Shown here: piece after piece, positions 1-11,975 of the stretch | Layout: the number at the start of each line of letters is the position of its first letter | Position numbering within the stretch: position 1 is the stretch's first letter | Assembly (NCBI GenBank): GCA_012295275.1 | Contig: CM022671.1 | Location: forward strand, 19,896,456-19,960,455 | Reading direction: 5' to 3' | Origin: Chrysomallon squamiferum | Taxonomy: Eukaryota > Mollusca > Gastropoda > Neomphalida > Peltospiridae | Length of the DNA: 64,000 nt | Translations under genes and position numbers: made by a program | Notes under the pieces: generated by a model | What the model saw: the letters and a program-made list of their open reading frames with translations, nothing else | The model's database searches: none | Told to the model about the DNA's origin: nothing

Positions 1-1461
1 TTGTTCAGTACCTACAGAATGCATCTGAAACATTATCTTAATTTATAGATTTTATAACTTTTTAAAAATAAAACCTGAAAAAAACCAACTAGCTAAGCTT
101 TTTATCATTAACAAATTTTTTTTTCCTGACAGGAATAGTAAATATGCCAGGGTTGACATTGAATCAGTTGAATCATATGACTCACCGTTCTCAATCCAGC
201 TCGGTAACCTCTGTGTTATACTTACTCTTTTTTTTTTCTTTTTTTTCCAATTGTTTCTTTCATTCAGATGGCAGTACTGATTGAAGAAAAGAACAAAGGT
301 GTTGAGACAGAACTGGCTGAATACATTGGAAAGTTGCAGACACGAGAACAGGAAATGAATGATTTGAAGAAGAGTTCAAAAGAAGAGAAGGTAATTCAAA
401 TCTAATAAATAATTATTTGTATTAATTATATGACACACATATAGGATTTGATATAATAATGATAGAAGAGAGAAGAAATGTTTAACCCATTTTGTATGAA
501 AGGATTTCATAAATATGGTCTATAACATTTTATGGAACTATAGCTAAAATATTTGTTTATTAATAAAATTATTTTTATTTTAGTCAAAACATGAAAGTGA
601 AGTAAATAAACTGCAGTCAGAATTTAAGTCAAAGGAAGATGAATGGAAACAGAAACTACAGGCAATAGAAGAGGAACTTAAAAAAAGTCAGGTACTCAAA
701 CATCTTAACTGCATTTCTACAATAACAATTGATATATAATGAAATGAAAAAAGAATTAACCACATTAAATATTTATTTCTTACAGTGAATATTATTATTT
801 TATTTTTATTTTCAGGATACTGAGAAAGCTAAGGAAAAAATAATTTCAGAATTAACAGAACAGGTAAAAATCCATTATTTTCAAACAAATATAACATTTT
901 TGTATTATTATTATTATTTTTTTTTTACAAATGTTATTTATATAAGAGCAAATAATATGTATTATGCTAGAACAAGCCTGTAGCATGTTAAACATTTCTT
1001 TTAAAAATCCTTCATACTTTTTTCAATTCAGAAAAGTTTGATTTCCTAACCATGAATATACGTGAGCTGTTTGATAAATCAAATTCAAATTAAAAAACCA
1101 GGATTGATGAAAAAAGAAAGCAGTAGTCAAAACAATATAAATATTAATTATGATACTATTACATAAAACTGATACATGAATATACTTAAGTTTGAAGTTT
1201 TTATACTAAATGTATCTTATGTATTACAACAGAAGTCTAGCTTGGAGAATAAAATACAGGGACTAGAACAAAGAAGAGAAGAATTAGAGAAACATACTAC
1301 AGAATTACAAGAGCAGTTAACACTTCAGGTAAACTATTGAGAGAGATACAGAGACCAAAAAGAGAACAAGAGTGAGTGAGTGAGTGAGTGTAAAATCTCA
1401 ATGCAGGTCTTTATAACTTTTTCCACAAACTGATATGATTTTTATTTAAGATTTGTGTTTG
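1..1461 (+). pseudogene. EEA1: Partial second copy of EEA1 (exons 29-32)
   Basis: This stretch repeats the sequence at 52123-53600 almost base for base by eye (roughly 97-98% in introns). It holds four exons with intact splice sites: 268-390, 584-691, 816-863 and 1233-1328. All stay in frame and encode heptad-rich coiled coil. The first exon is 18 bp (6 codons) shorter than its counterpart at 52389-52529, and a Leu-Leu-rich stretch is lost. Another difference is His for Arg in the last exon. The similarity stops abruptly at 1461, inside the intron that follows EEA1 exon 32, where inverted IRAK sequence begins. The copy therefore cannot splice to the FYVE-coding exons from here. Whether the exons upstream exist lies outside the window. 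It is either an alternative haplotype or a segmental duplicate; it is not an independent gene. Confidence 0.85.
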
Positions 1462-1463
1462 TC
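1458..1463. other. Rearrangement junction EEA1 intron / inverted IRAK exon 11
   Basis: Bases up to 1461 match EEA1 intron 32 (ending at 53600). Bases from 1460 onward match the reverse complement of the IRAK-like gene starting at 22883 and running downward. The two matches share TG at 1460-1461, so the junction has 2 bp of microhomology and no inserted sequence. This is read directly from the sequence; the mechanism (end joining or template switching) is inference. Confidence 0.9.
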
Positions 1464-3704
1464 ACTTATACAATTTTCTCCTAAAAATGGCATTAAATAT
1501 AACTTTTTGTATTAATAATTAGCTGTAATCTTTCATTATTATTATTATTACTGATACACTGATTGTAAAATAAAAATACTGAAAAAACAGTTATCCATTA
1601 AACATTTTCTGATAAGCTACAGAAGGGAACAACTTAAATAACTTTGAAAACTAAACTAATATTAATGGAAATTTCTAATGAAATTTAAAGATATCTTTTA
1701 GTCATATAAAAAAAAATAATATTGTTATGGAAAAATGGCAGTCATCTCTTCAGTTTAATCTAAATGTTAATACCGTGTTAGCTTTTTAAATGGTGCAAAA
1801 TAGTTAGAACCTGTTTTAAAAATAAACAACAATAAACAAATCTAATTTGTCTTTACACAAGATGCATGATTACATACCACTGTTATTTCTCCATCTTTTT
1901 TCAATCTGCTCCAGATTACACACAACTGTAGGCATGTCTGGTCGATCCTTCTTACGTTCAGACACACAAGACAAGGCACACTGTAACATTTTCAGTATCA
2001 CTACATCCTCACACTGCCCTGCTTTCTTATCCTGAAACACATTCAGCCGTGTCTGTAACTTCAACAAAATGGCTGGCCTGAAATAAAAAAAAAATAATAG
2101 TAATAAAAATTCAGTTTAAAAAAAAATTATACGATGATATTTAATAAAATGAAGGTGTTTGTAATGGGTTTTTTAAATATATTGTTACAAAAATAATATT
2201 TCCCAAAATTGTTGCTATCACTTCAAGATTTTCAAATTTATTGCATAAAAAGTCAAAGGAATGTCACCTATTAAACTGCGATATTCATCTAACTAGTGCA
2301 TGGCAAAAAGTCATCTTAGTGACAAAGTACTGCTTCTACTGAATTTTACCACATTTAAACGATTTTAAAGTAATGTTGCAAAAAGTTATCTAACTTCACT
2401 GACGTTTCCGAAAAATGATAATAATGATAATATAAAGATAACGATAATGATAACAATAATGACAATGGCAATAGCAACAGCAACAGCAACAGCAATAACA
2501 ATAACAAATAGAAAAGCTACTTACAATAAACTTATGAGGCTCTCGTCTTTCATCATAAGCCTTTTCACCATTGCAGATTTCAAGCAGCACCTAATAGAAA
2601 ACAATGTATGAGATTGAACTCGATTATTTTATAACATTCTGTGCAGTGAAATATTCTGATGTTATCAGAAATTTATTTATTTATTAGTATTATAAACAAA
2701 CTTTTTAATATATTTTTTATTACATACATACAGTAAATTAAAAAAAATTGGGCAATCAAATGTTTGATTAAACAAATACTATATAACTGTTTGTTTGCTT
2801 TATTTCTTACTGCATTTTTCTTCTTTTTTTTTTCTTTTCTTTTCTGTTTTGTTTTCTTTTTTGACCTGATAGATAAATTTGCTGTGTAAATGAACAACTC
2901 ACAACTCAAAATGCATAAACATCCGACTTGACAGACATCTGACTTCCTGTCATCACCTCAGGTGCGAAGTATGCCTTTGTACCATAGATCTTAGAATTCA
3001 TTCCTTTCTTAGTGATGTGAGTGAACTGACCAGTGAGGGAGCCACCAGTGGCATGCTGAGCTTGACCAAGATCTCCAATTTTAGCTTCAAACTGTCGATC
3101 AAGCAGAATGTTAGCACTAAAAGAAAACAAAAAATATTCTGAATTCTAGTTTAAAAATTAAAATTATTCAATAAATAGAAATCAAATCGCTTTTTCTCAA
3201 GCTCAAAATTAAATTTCTTGTAACCAAAAGAATTGCACATTAATAGTTTCGTGCTTGTTTTATGCATCTGGAAAGAAATTGCCAATTCTGATGAATAATT
3301 ATAGTTTTCAAAAAAATTTGTGTTATATCAGACATTTCTTTACAATTATTGTTTATAAATATTTACATTTTATTATTAACAAAAATTGGTTCACTAACAT
3401 TTATAAATAAACAAAGTACATGGAACAAATGCCAAATATTAGTAATTAATGTTTTGCACTTTTATGGATGGGAAAGAGGCAATACTATTGCTGCTTCTTT
3501 ATTTATAATGACTTTCTGCTTAATTACCTTTTGATATCTCCATGGATGAGTGGTTTTTCTCCTATTGTATGAAAGTACTGGAGACCCATTGCAGCCCCAA
3601 GTGCAATGGAAATACGTTTCTCCCAATTCAGAGGTTGAGAGTTCTTCTGCAAATGATTGAAAAATTACATAGAAGTTTATTTATAACTTAAAAGATAAGA
3701 CAGA

Positions 3705-3706
<2 letters not shown>

Positions 3707-3736
<30 letters not shown>
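3707..3736. repeat. (TG)n microsatellite
   Basis: A pure dinucleotide run in an intron of the inverted IRAK copy. Its counterpart in the intact gene is the (CA)n run at 20496-20537, which is 42 bp against 30 bp here. The length difference shows that the two copies are distinct molecules or loci. Confidence 0.9.
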
Positions 3737-3739
<3 letters not shown>

Positions 3740-4547
3740 AAACAAAGCAAAACAAAACAAGAACATGAAAATAATAGATCCAACCAGAGAAATGTAAGAA
3801 TTCTAAAATATTTCACTATATTACATGATATTATTTTAGAAATTAACCTTAGACACTGATTCTTTTCACTACAATTGTAATGTGTAAATATTTAAGCAGT
3901 CTACAGTTTTTAATTCCATAAAACCAAACAATCAGAAAGAGTGCAAGTAAATCATTATTTTCTACAGGACAGATTTTCTTAAATGGCTATGTCACCTATT
4001 AAAATATTCATCTAATTAGTGCTTATCGAAATAAGCATAAAATTATTATTATTATTATTAACAGTAACAGTAGTAGTATTTTAATAATACATTTATAGCC
4101 TGGTTCTTTTAAGGTGTATTTTCTTCAAAGTAGACATACATTTTATTATACAAATTTAATCTGAAGATAACGATAAAACATACAGTGCACTGTAACCTGT
4201 CTTCCAGAGATCCATTACCCATGTACTGGTAGACAAGACAGAGTGATGGGCCATCTAAAGCATATCCGTAAAGTGTAACAATATTTTCAAGTCTGTATCT
4301 GCAATTATAAATCACAAATATATAACATTATCCAATTATTAATATTACCACTAAAAATATTGGAAATACAGGGTCATTAGAAAGTCCCACTATACTTTTA
4401 AATTTTAATGAAATGGAAATGTCTCGACAGATTTGAACAAAATTAGTCATGAACTTTCTATAGACTGCTAGAATTTGTCACATTTGTGTAATATCTCTAA
4501 ATATTTCAATAAAATATTATAAACAGTTTGTACATGATGACAAGTAT

Positions 4548-4581
<34 letters not shown>

Positions 4582-4959
4582 GCACGCACACGCACACACA
4601 TATATTCGGATTTATAACCACAGAAGTGTTAGCTCTGGAAAGTATCAAAGTTAGGAAGCTTTAAACTACTGAAAGATGATGTAAATTTTAAAATCCTGCA
4701 ATTTAATAACTATAGAATACAAACCTGAGCAAAGCACCAAGTTCTGATGCCATTTGCTGATGTTTTTCTGCATACACATTTGTTGTAATATCCTGTTGTA
4801 ATATCCAGAAATATAAAATAAAATACATATATATCCATGTATCTATATCTACATCTCTCTCTCTCTCTATATGTGTGTGTGTGTGTATGTGTGTGTGTGT
4901 GTGTGAGTGTGTGTGTGTGTGTGTGTATATGTATATATATATATATATATATACACATA

Positions 4960-5646
4960 CAGTGGTACCTTGACTTATGAGTTTAATTCGTTCCATTCCC
5001 AACCGAAGTTAACTGAAATACCATTAATCCATTCCAGCCCCCAAAACCCCCCATTTTTTGTAATGTGTTTTTAAATAAGGAAAATGTATTTATAAATGAC
5101 AAATATTGAACAAAAACAAAATAAAAGAGAATGTAAAGAAATAAACTGGTTTTGTAAAGTGTATTTATCTTGGAGGTCAGACGAATTATTTTAACTCATT
5201 TGGCTAGACTTACAGCCTTTATTGACTCCTGCTTCAGTATGGTACTATGCACATACTGTCTAGCTAAGTTAACAACATGCACACCTCCTCTTTCATGTTT
5301 TTCTATGATTTCAAGCTTTAATTCAATAGACATCATCCTCTTCTTCTTCTCAGCACTGCTCTTTGCATTCATTTTATTATGATCCATGGTCAGAAAAAAG
5401 AAATTTAGCAAAATACTTCACAAAATGTGAAATAACACAACAGAGATGCTTCCGTGGTGAGGTAACCATGTGGACTAAACGAGTGAGATATGGGATGCTG
5501 GCCAGATGTTCTGTTGTTCACTGCAGCAACTAGTGGTGACATATCTAAAGATTGCTCATAACTTGATTTTGGCTCACAACTCAAAGCAAACAATCAACCA
5601 AACTACTGCTCATAACTCGAAAAACTTGTAAGTGAAGGTATCACTA
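4960..5646 (-). mobile_element. Pogo/Tigger-like DNA transposon remnant (left copy)
   Basis: The element begins CAGTGGTACCTTGACTTA right after a TA, and its other end is an inverted version (reverse complement TAGTGATACCTTCACTTA), giving imperfect terminal inverted repeats. Inside, on the minus strand (about 5196-5411), is a fragment resembling the N-terminal helix-turn-helix of pogo/Tigger transposases: a Lys-rich start, then an ELKLEIIEKHERG-type helix and an ARQYVHSTILK-type recognition helix. The catalytic DDE domain is absent, so it is non-autonomous. It lies in the intron between kinase exons 4 and 5 and recurs at the same place in the other copy. The family assignment rests on motif recall and was not searched. 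Confidence 0.7.
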
Positions 5647-5647
5647 G

Positions 5648-5648
<1 letters not shown>

Positions 5649-5692
<44 letters not shown>
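5649..5692. repeat. (TG)n microsatellite at the transposon edge
   Basis: A long pure TG run directly abuts the outer end of the transposon remnant. The corresponding run in the intact copy (about 18519-18531) is only a short CA stretch. Confidence 0.85.
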
Positions 5693-5694
<2 letters not shown>

Positions 5695-8478
5695 CACATA
5701 ATTTTTTTAATTATTTTTGCATCCAAAAATTACAAAATATTATTCAGACAGAATTTGTTGCAGATAATTTTCTAACCATCTGTTATAAATTACAAAAATG
5801 TGATCTTAAACAATTTCCCCAGCATATATGAATTTTGGTATAATTATATGGAAGTTCTCATTACAACTACCATCTTTTGAATTATAGTCATTATTCCAGA
5901 ACAACTTAAAAATCAGATCTTTTAAAATTGAATTATATTTTCAAGATACAGTAATTAGAAAGAGAAGGAATGTTAATTAAAATATTCCTGTCTTAAAAAG
6001 AGAAAGCAATAAACCTGACCTCTTGTAACCTCTTTATGGCACATTTAGTATTTCTCAGAACTCCAAAATAAACTTTTCCAAAAGCTCCTTCGCCAAGCTT
6101 CCGGGTAACATCAAAGTTATTAGTAGCCTCAGATAATTCTCTAAAGGAAAACACTGGGGTTCCAACAGTAACAGCAATGACGTTCTTGTTGTAAGCTGTT
6201 AATGGCTTCATGCTGCTGACTTCTTTAAGATTGCCTGAATCTGGAGCAGAAGTTAAACTCTGAATATTTCTCTGATAGGAACTGGTAGAAGTTGATGTTT
6301 CAAATGAATTTACAGGCTTGCCTGATGACATTTGAAAACTCTTGCTACTGGGCACAGAAATATTGTCTGAGAAGGAACCAGCTTTGTCTGAAGATGATGA
6401 TGAAGAATTGCTTGGAAGTTGTTCTGAATCCTCTTGAGGCTCTCTCTTCTTATCACTAATGCTGTCATTTGGCTGGAATCCTGGAATAACTTTGTCATGC
6501 AGCTGTTTCTGACCATCTGCTGTCTGTGTGTATATTTTGGCTGGCTTTGTCTTTGGATTATTGAAGTTCACATCGTTTGATCTTTTTGTCAAAGGTGGTC
6601 CAGGAAGACCTGAAAAATATTCACACACATTTTGAACATTAACTGTCCTATAATACTAACATAATGCTAAATAGCAAGAGGACTGATTTTGTAAGTCATT
6701 AAATTAAGTTCTGAAAATCATGATTAACTAATATAAAAAATATCACATAGTACCAGCAAGTCATCTAACCTTTTATTCAGAATGCCCCAGGACAAATCTT
6801 TAATACTGTACAGGATATATTGATATAGACAATTTTTAAAATATAAATATTAAATTAAATATTACTTCACACACTCAGTGAAAAAAAATCAACTATTCCA
6901 CATTTAGGCCTTTTGATATTTGTGAGCTGTTGACCTTTACTCAAAAATACAGAATTTGGTTACTGAATGAAGAATTCTTGCTGGAAAATCTACAATCAAA
7001 TTAATTCATAAAAATAAACATAAAAAATCTGCAATCCAATCATTAACATATTTTGTCAAACAATGTCACTCTAATTAAAAAAGAAGTGTTTTAAAACCTG
7101 TCATTTTCATGTCCTGTGGAAAGTTCTCTCTGGATGTCGTGGAAAACAGTGATTTTTCTTCTTTTTCTGAATTTGGAATTTTAATTTCTTTGGTGTTTTT
7201 AACTGAAAGAATCAAAATCAAAGAATAATAATAATTTTCATCAAAACAAGACTAATATCTCTTTTTTTTTCTTTTTCTTATAACAATATATAAACACAGT
7301 TCCAATTTTTATAATAAAATTTGATAGCATATAAAATAAGACCTGTGGAAAAAACAGACAAACAAAATCAATTGAATTATTTCATTTACATCATTAAAGT
7401 TAAGTGTATTTTCATATCGTTATCATTATTAGAAAAAATGATAACCAAGACAGCATATATAATTATGATTTGATATTCAATAATTGTGCTGAGACACAAC
7501 AGCTTGTTGTTTTAATCATCTTGTAAACATTTATCAAACATATTTCATGCCTTATGTTACAGTCAGCATATTAATACTAATAATAACAATAACAATAATA
7601 ATAATAATAAAAGATTACATGATTTAAAGTAACATCATAGATTTTGATATAGATATTCCAGTTTACTGGAAAGTGAATGTATAAATAATTCACTGTTGCT
7701 GCCTGGTTAAAATAAATAAAGCAAAAGCAGGGGTGACAGCATATTTCCTGTCTTATAATCATTATCCATCTCTTAACGTCTAACACATTAACATTTAGCA
7801 TTAAAATCTACTGATTTGTGTTATCTGATAATTTTTTGATTCAAATCAATTCCATATTCATGTAAGGTTCTTATTATATCCTAGTATAATAAAAGTTTAT
7901 TATACATAGGCATTTTTGTATAAAACTTACTATAATTTTCAATTATTTTCATTTCTCTCAAACGGCCAATATTCTGAAATTTGAGATAAAGCCCCTCAGA
8001 GTTGTATTCCGACTGCCAAGATCTGATAAAAGAGCCCTTGTTTGGCTGCCTTCGTAACGATGATATTCAAGTTCAAATATCTTTATTTTGTCAAAACTAT
8101 ATCCAGCTTCCAGCTAAAAAATAATGAAACATTAATTAGATTTATGTGTGTGTGTGTGTGTGTCTGTATAAGCAGATAAATACATAGATAGATACATAAA
8201 TAGATAAAAAGATAGACACGTATACAGATATAATTATATATACAGATTTATGGATATATTGATAAAGATATATAATTATCTACACAATACTAATCATGAA
8301 TAAATAAATAAATAAATAAATAAATAATACATGTAATAACTTCTTTTTTTTTTATTACAGAAAGATAAAAAAACAATAATTAACAAATTACTGAACAGAA
8401 TGATTTCATTAATATGGCCACTTTTGATGCCAATCTAATATTTATGACATTGTGACAGTAAAATTATAATTTGATGTT

Positions 8479-8480
<2 letters not shown>

Positions 8481-8522
<42 letters not shown>
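8481..8522. repeat. (GT)n microsatellite, intron 1 of the inverted IRAK copy
   Basis: A dinucleotide run followed by a short GA run. The matching CA run with a TC tract is at about 15652-15705 in the intact gene, which confirms that homology between the copies extends well into intron 1. Confidence 0.85.
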
Positions 8523-8530
<8 letters not shown>

Positions 8531-8666
8531 CACATATTTTGGAATATACAATCTATGTAACTATTAATATGTATAATTAGTGTGTGTATCAGTTTATACA
8601 TGTTTACTATGCTAAACTGAAAGTAATCTACAATAACAACAAAACAACAACAACATTAATAATAGT

Positions 8667-8866
8667 NNNNNNNNNNNNNNNNNNNNNNNNNNNNNNNNNN
8701 NNNNNNNNNNNNNNNNNNNNNNNNNNNNNNNNNNNNNNNNNNNNNNNNNNNNNNNNNNNNNNNNNNNNNNNNNNNNNNNNNNNNNNNNNNNNNNNNNNNN
8801 NNNNNNNNNNNNNNNNNNNNNNNNNNNNNNNNNNNNNNNNNNNNNNNNNNNNNNNNNNNNNNNNNN
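8667..8866. other. Assembly gap of exactly 200 N
   Basis: A run of exactly 200 N separates the inverted IRAK copy from USP intron sequence. A round size suggests a scaffolding placeholder, not a measured gap. The USP exons that should lie just upstream of 8867 are not on the left side; inverted IRAK intron 1 is. Order and orientation across this point should not be trusted. Confidence 0.97.
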
Positions 8867-8977
8867 ATGTATTAACTTTGTGTAAAACTTAAAGATCCAT
8901 AAAAAAATTAAAAAGTGGAAGGTAATTCATCTATGTTTCTACTTACAGTTTTACATAATCTATTTAATTACTTTCAG

Positions 8978-9154
8978 ACAAAAGCTGCTTATGTTCTTGT
9001 CTACCAACGACGGGTTTTACCTTCATCTTCACTTGCAACAAAAACAAAAACAGCAGATGCCACTACAGAAGTATCAGAGAACAGCACAATAACCAATGGC
9101 ATTGAGCCTTCAAATGTGTGTGATGGTAATGATGAAATGGACACCTCAACATGA
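8978..9154 (+). CDS. Terminal exon of a USP4/USP11/USP15-type ubiquitin-specific protease (partial)
   Basis: A splice acceptor (TTTCAG) ends at 8977 and the exon is open to TGA at 9152-9154, giving 58 residues. The first residues, TKAAYVLVYQRR, match the end of the peptidase C19 (USP) fold in the USP4/USP11/USP15 group, where the usual motif is KAAYVLFYQRR; the last beta-strand packs beside the catalytic His box. After it comes a 46-residue Ser/Thr/Asp-rich hydrophilic tail, as in USP15. The protein removes ubiquitin from substrates. All other exons, including the Cys and His boxes, DUSP and UBL domains, are missing because the contig starts at 8867. Which of the three paralogues it is cannot be told from this piece. 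Confidence 0.8.
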   Translation, partial: TKAAYVLVYQRRVLPSSSLATKTKTADATTEVSENSTITNGIEPSNVCDGNDEMDTST

Positions 9155-11975
9155 TACTGAATATGGGTAGTACTAGCCTCTCGTGTGATGTAACTTTTCT
9201 TCATTTCTTAAAAACTAGGTGTTGCCATTTACAAGTTTTTTAGGCTGAAAGTTTTAATTTCACACAATTCTTTACTTTGCAGCTGATTTTTTTTCTCTGG
9301 TATATCCATTTGAAAAAAAAAAATGTCTTGACAACTTACTGGTATTTTGAATGGTATAAAGACATTGACTAGTTTTGTGTCTGTTCTTCTGTTTCATTTC
9401 AGATTTTTGTTTTCTCTTGTTGTGTCCACTCCATTTAACTGCATCTGGACATTGTGCATGTACAGTTTAAAAATTGATAACAAATCTGAAAACCAAACTA
9501 TATAACAGAACTGACATTTCAAAAAAAAAAAAGGAATTGTGGTAATTATTTCTTATTTTTGGATGGCATTTTGTTAGACTTATTATTTTTGTTTACTGGA
9601 TGTTGAACTTTTCACACAGACATCTGAGAAGATCTGTTATGTGTGTCTCTCTGTTTTGTGTGAGGAAGAAAGGCATGCTATAAATTCTGCAACTTATTTA
9701 TATGCACACATTGTTTTCTAGGTTAGTGTGTATTCAGAGTGATTCCACATTTTCAATAAACTATGAATGAAATCACCAACCAATGGTAGTAATAATAATA
9801 ATTTGTCAGTGTATTCCTAATATGTAGATATTTATTTTACAAAAATGATAACCAGTTAATCATTGTACTTGTTTTGCAGATGTTCAAAAGTACTAACATT
9901 AAATTATTATATTTAATCAGCCCTAAGATTCCAGAAAATGTGAGCTTCTAACTGCAGTTTAATTATATAAGTCACATTTTAGCACCTCATGGTTAATAAA
10001 AAAAAAATGAAAAAAAGCAATTCTTTATTTCATTTTCATCATCAGAAATACAAATTAATAAAAACAATCCATTTTCCATGTATTGGTTTTATCATATCAA
10101 GTAACTGAAGATGTGGTAGCTTGTTCAGTGTTTACCAAAAGGATGACTTTAGTCAGTGGTGAAATGAAAACAAATATTTTTACTTCACACCAGACAATTG
10201 TAAACTGTGGATGCTATAACGTCATAAGAGAACTAACAAAGGGGAAATTTTGCACTTACAGTTGACAAAATTTTAGTGGCTTGTTTATTTAAAAAAAAAA
10301 AAAATTTTTTATTAATATATCTCTTTTTGGTTTTTCACTCACAACCAGTGTCTCTTATTGTTATTACACCATACATCATGAACAGTATGAAATGTGTGGT
10401 TGCCAAAAATGATACACCATTGTTTCTTTTTTCTTTTTACAGGCGGGTGGTTAATAAAAATAATAAAATTGCCCTGCTAATTTTGATTTATGTTGGTCCC
10501 AATAATTATATCAGGATTTATGTTTGTTATTTAAAGTAAGGTGTTAACATTATGGCAGACCCTGTATAATTTTAGTTTATGCAAAGAAAAAACTGTGTAG
10601 CCTTAGTTTACGGGGGGAAAGAGTTATGAAATTGATTTTACCCTGTTGAAACAAAAGTTCAGATGTCTTATAAGATTTATATATAAATGGATTTCAGGAG
10701 GACATTAGAGTCTCGAATAGAATAATATACAGCTTCCCTTTACATACAGACTATTTAAGGCCATTATTAATTAAATGCTAGAGGTCCATCTATTTTTGTT
10801 TTACTCAGTAATATCAGTATACTAGTTGGAAATTGTAACAGCCCATAATATGGAGAGAAAATTAAAATGTCTACAGGAAAAAAACATAAATGTCAATTTG
10901 ATTTATACATAAAAATTGTTACCTGACAACAAAGGTAAAATGTTTGTAGATTTCAAAAGTTATATGATGCTGAAGGTTTTTCACAATCATTAGATGCCAT
11001 TACATTACTGTCTCCTTAAAATTTACAAAATTTCTTTGAGAATATGTTATAATACATAACCTCTATTTCACATTACTTGGTATCTTTAGCTACTTTCTTT
11101 GTATTGATATAGTTTTTTCTGACAGTGAACTATTCAAGCCATCACAGAGTTTATCCTAAAAAGGATTTCATGCCCAGAAAGAAAAAATATCAAGTTTATA
11201 GCACCATGTTTGCCTGTGAAGTTGTTAACTGTTTTATTGTACAATATCACACCAAGTTATTTATGTAATTAATGTTACACCTGCATCTTGCATTAAAAGA
11301 AATATATTTTGTGAAATGGTATTTTCCTACTACAGTCCTATGTTAGACAGACAACAGTTTTATTCTAGATTAAGCATATCAGAAACTGAAAAAAATATTG
11401 ATAATAATTCTTATTTTATTTTTTTTTTTTTTTTTTTTTATTATCATTATTCTTTTTATTATTATTATTATTATTCTTTTCTTTTAGGGGGTATTTATTG
11501 TTTTCACTGATCTTTCTTATTATCATCGGTATCATTATCATTGTTTCCATTTTCTTTATTATTTCTATGAAAACAGGGACTACTTTTGATACATAAATTC
11601 AAAAATAATTACAGGAAAAATTAAATAAATTGCAGTAATGAATTTGGTTTGTTTTGAAGAAGCCATTGTGATATTTATAAATTTAATTTGTCAACATGTA
11701 AGTATGTAAATACCTAGGTGATTGCTTTGTAATACCAAGTGTGAATGCCGTGTGATTTATTTATATCTGACACATTGAATAATTTCAAGTGAATATTATA
11801 AATTTCAGTAATTTATTACACGATGATATATATACTGTTTAAATAGCTTGCTTTTCGGCAGGTATACAAGTAGAAAGTGCATGCATTTTTCTTTTCTAAA
11901 TCTGTTTGTTCATATATGTTTGTATTGATTATAACCTGTCCATTAACTCAAATAAAGTTTCAATGAATATAATTT
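9155..11975 (+). other. Probable 3' UTR of the USP gene
   Basis: About 2.8 kb after the USP stop codon contains no convincing exon. AATAAA polyadenylation signals on the plus strand occur at 9755-9760 (short form) and 11951-11956 (long form). Poly-T and TTA tracts occur near 11415-11475. The UTR end is an inference from signals only. Confidence 0.45.

Larger units (their letters stand above)
1460..8113 (-). pseudogene. Inverted, degraded second copy of the IRAK1-like kinase gene
   Basis: Minus-strand exons matching exons 2-10 of the intact gene are 7931-8113, 7098-7202, 6020-6609, 4725-4792, 4184-4298, 3528-3646, 2903-3116, 2525-2590 and 1878-2077. Only 21 bp of exon 11 remain (1460-1480). 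Exon 1 is missing: contig sequence stops at 8666, equivalent to about 15509. Lesions seen: a 2-bp deletion (GA) near the start of exon 2 that brings a TAG within five codons if exon 1 is as in the intact gene; a 1-bp deletion later in exon 2; a Gly to TGA change at 2906-2908 in exon 8; a 17-bp deletion in exon 10 causing frameshift and stop in the kinase C-lobe; and a 13-bp duplication next to the exon 5 acceptor. Exon 4 is 30 bp longer than in the intact gene. It cannot encode a full kinase. It is either a null haplotype or a pseudogenised duplicate. Confidence 0.88.

Noticed and set aside
4703-5002. Open frame of about 99 codons on the minus strand rich in His-Thr and Ile-Tyr
   Set aside because: It is IRAK exon 5 read through into GT/TA microsatellite DNA; the alternating residues are translated dinucleotide repeats.
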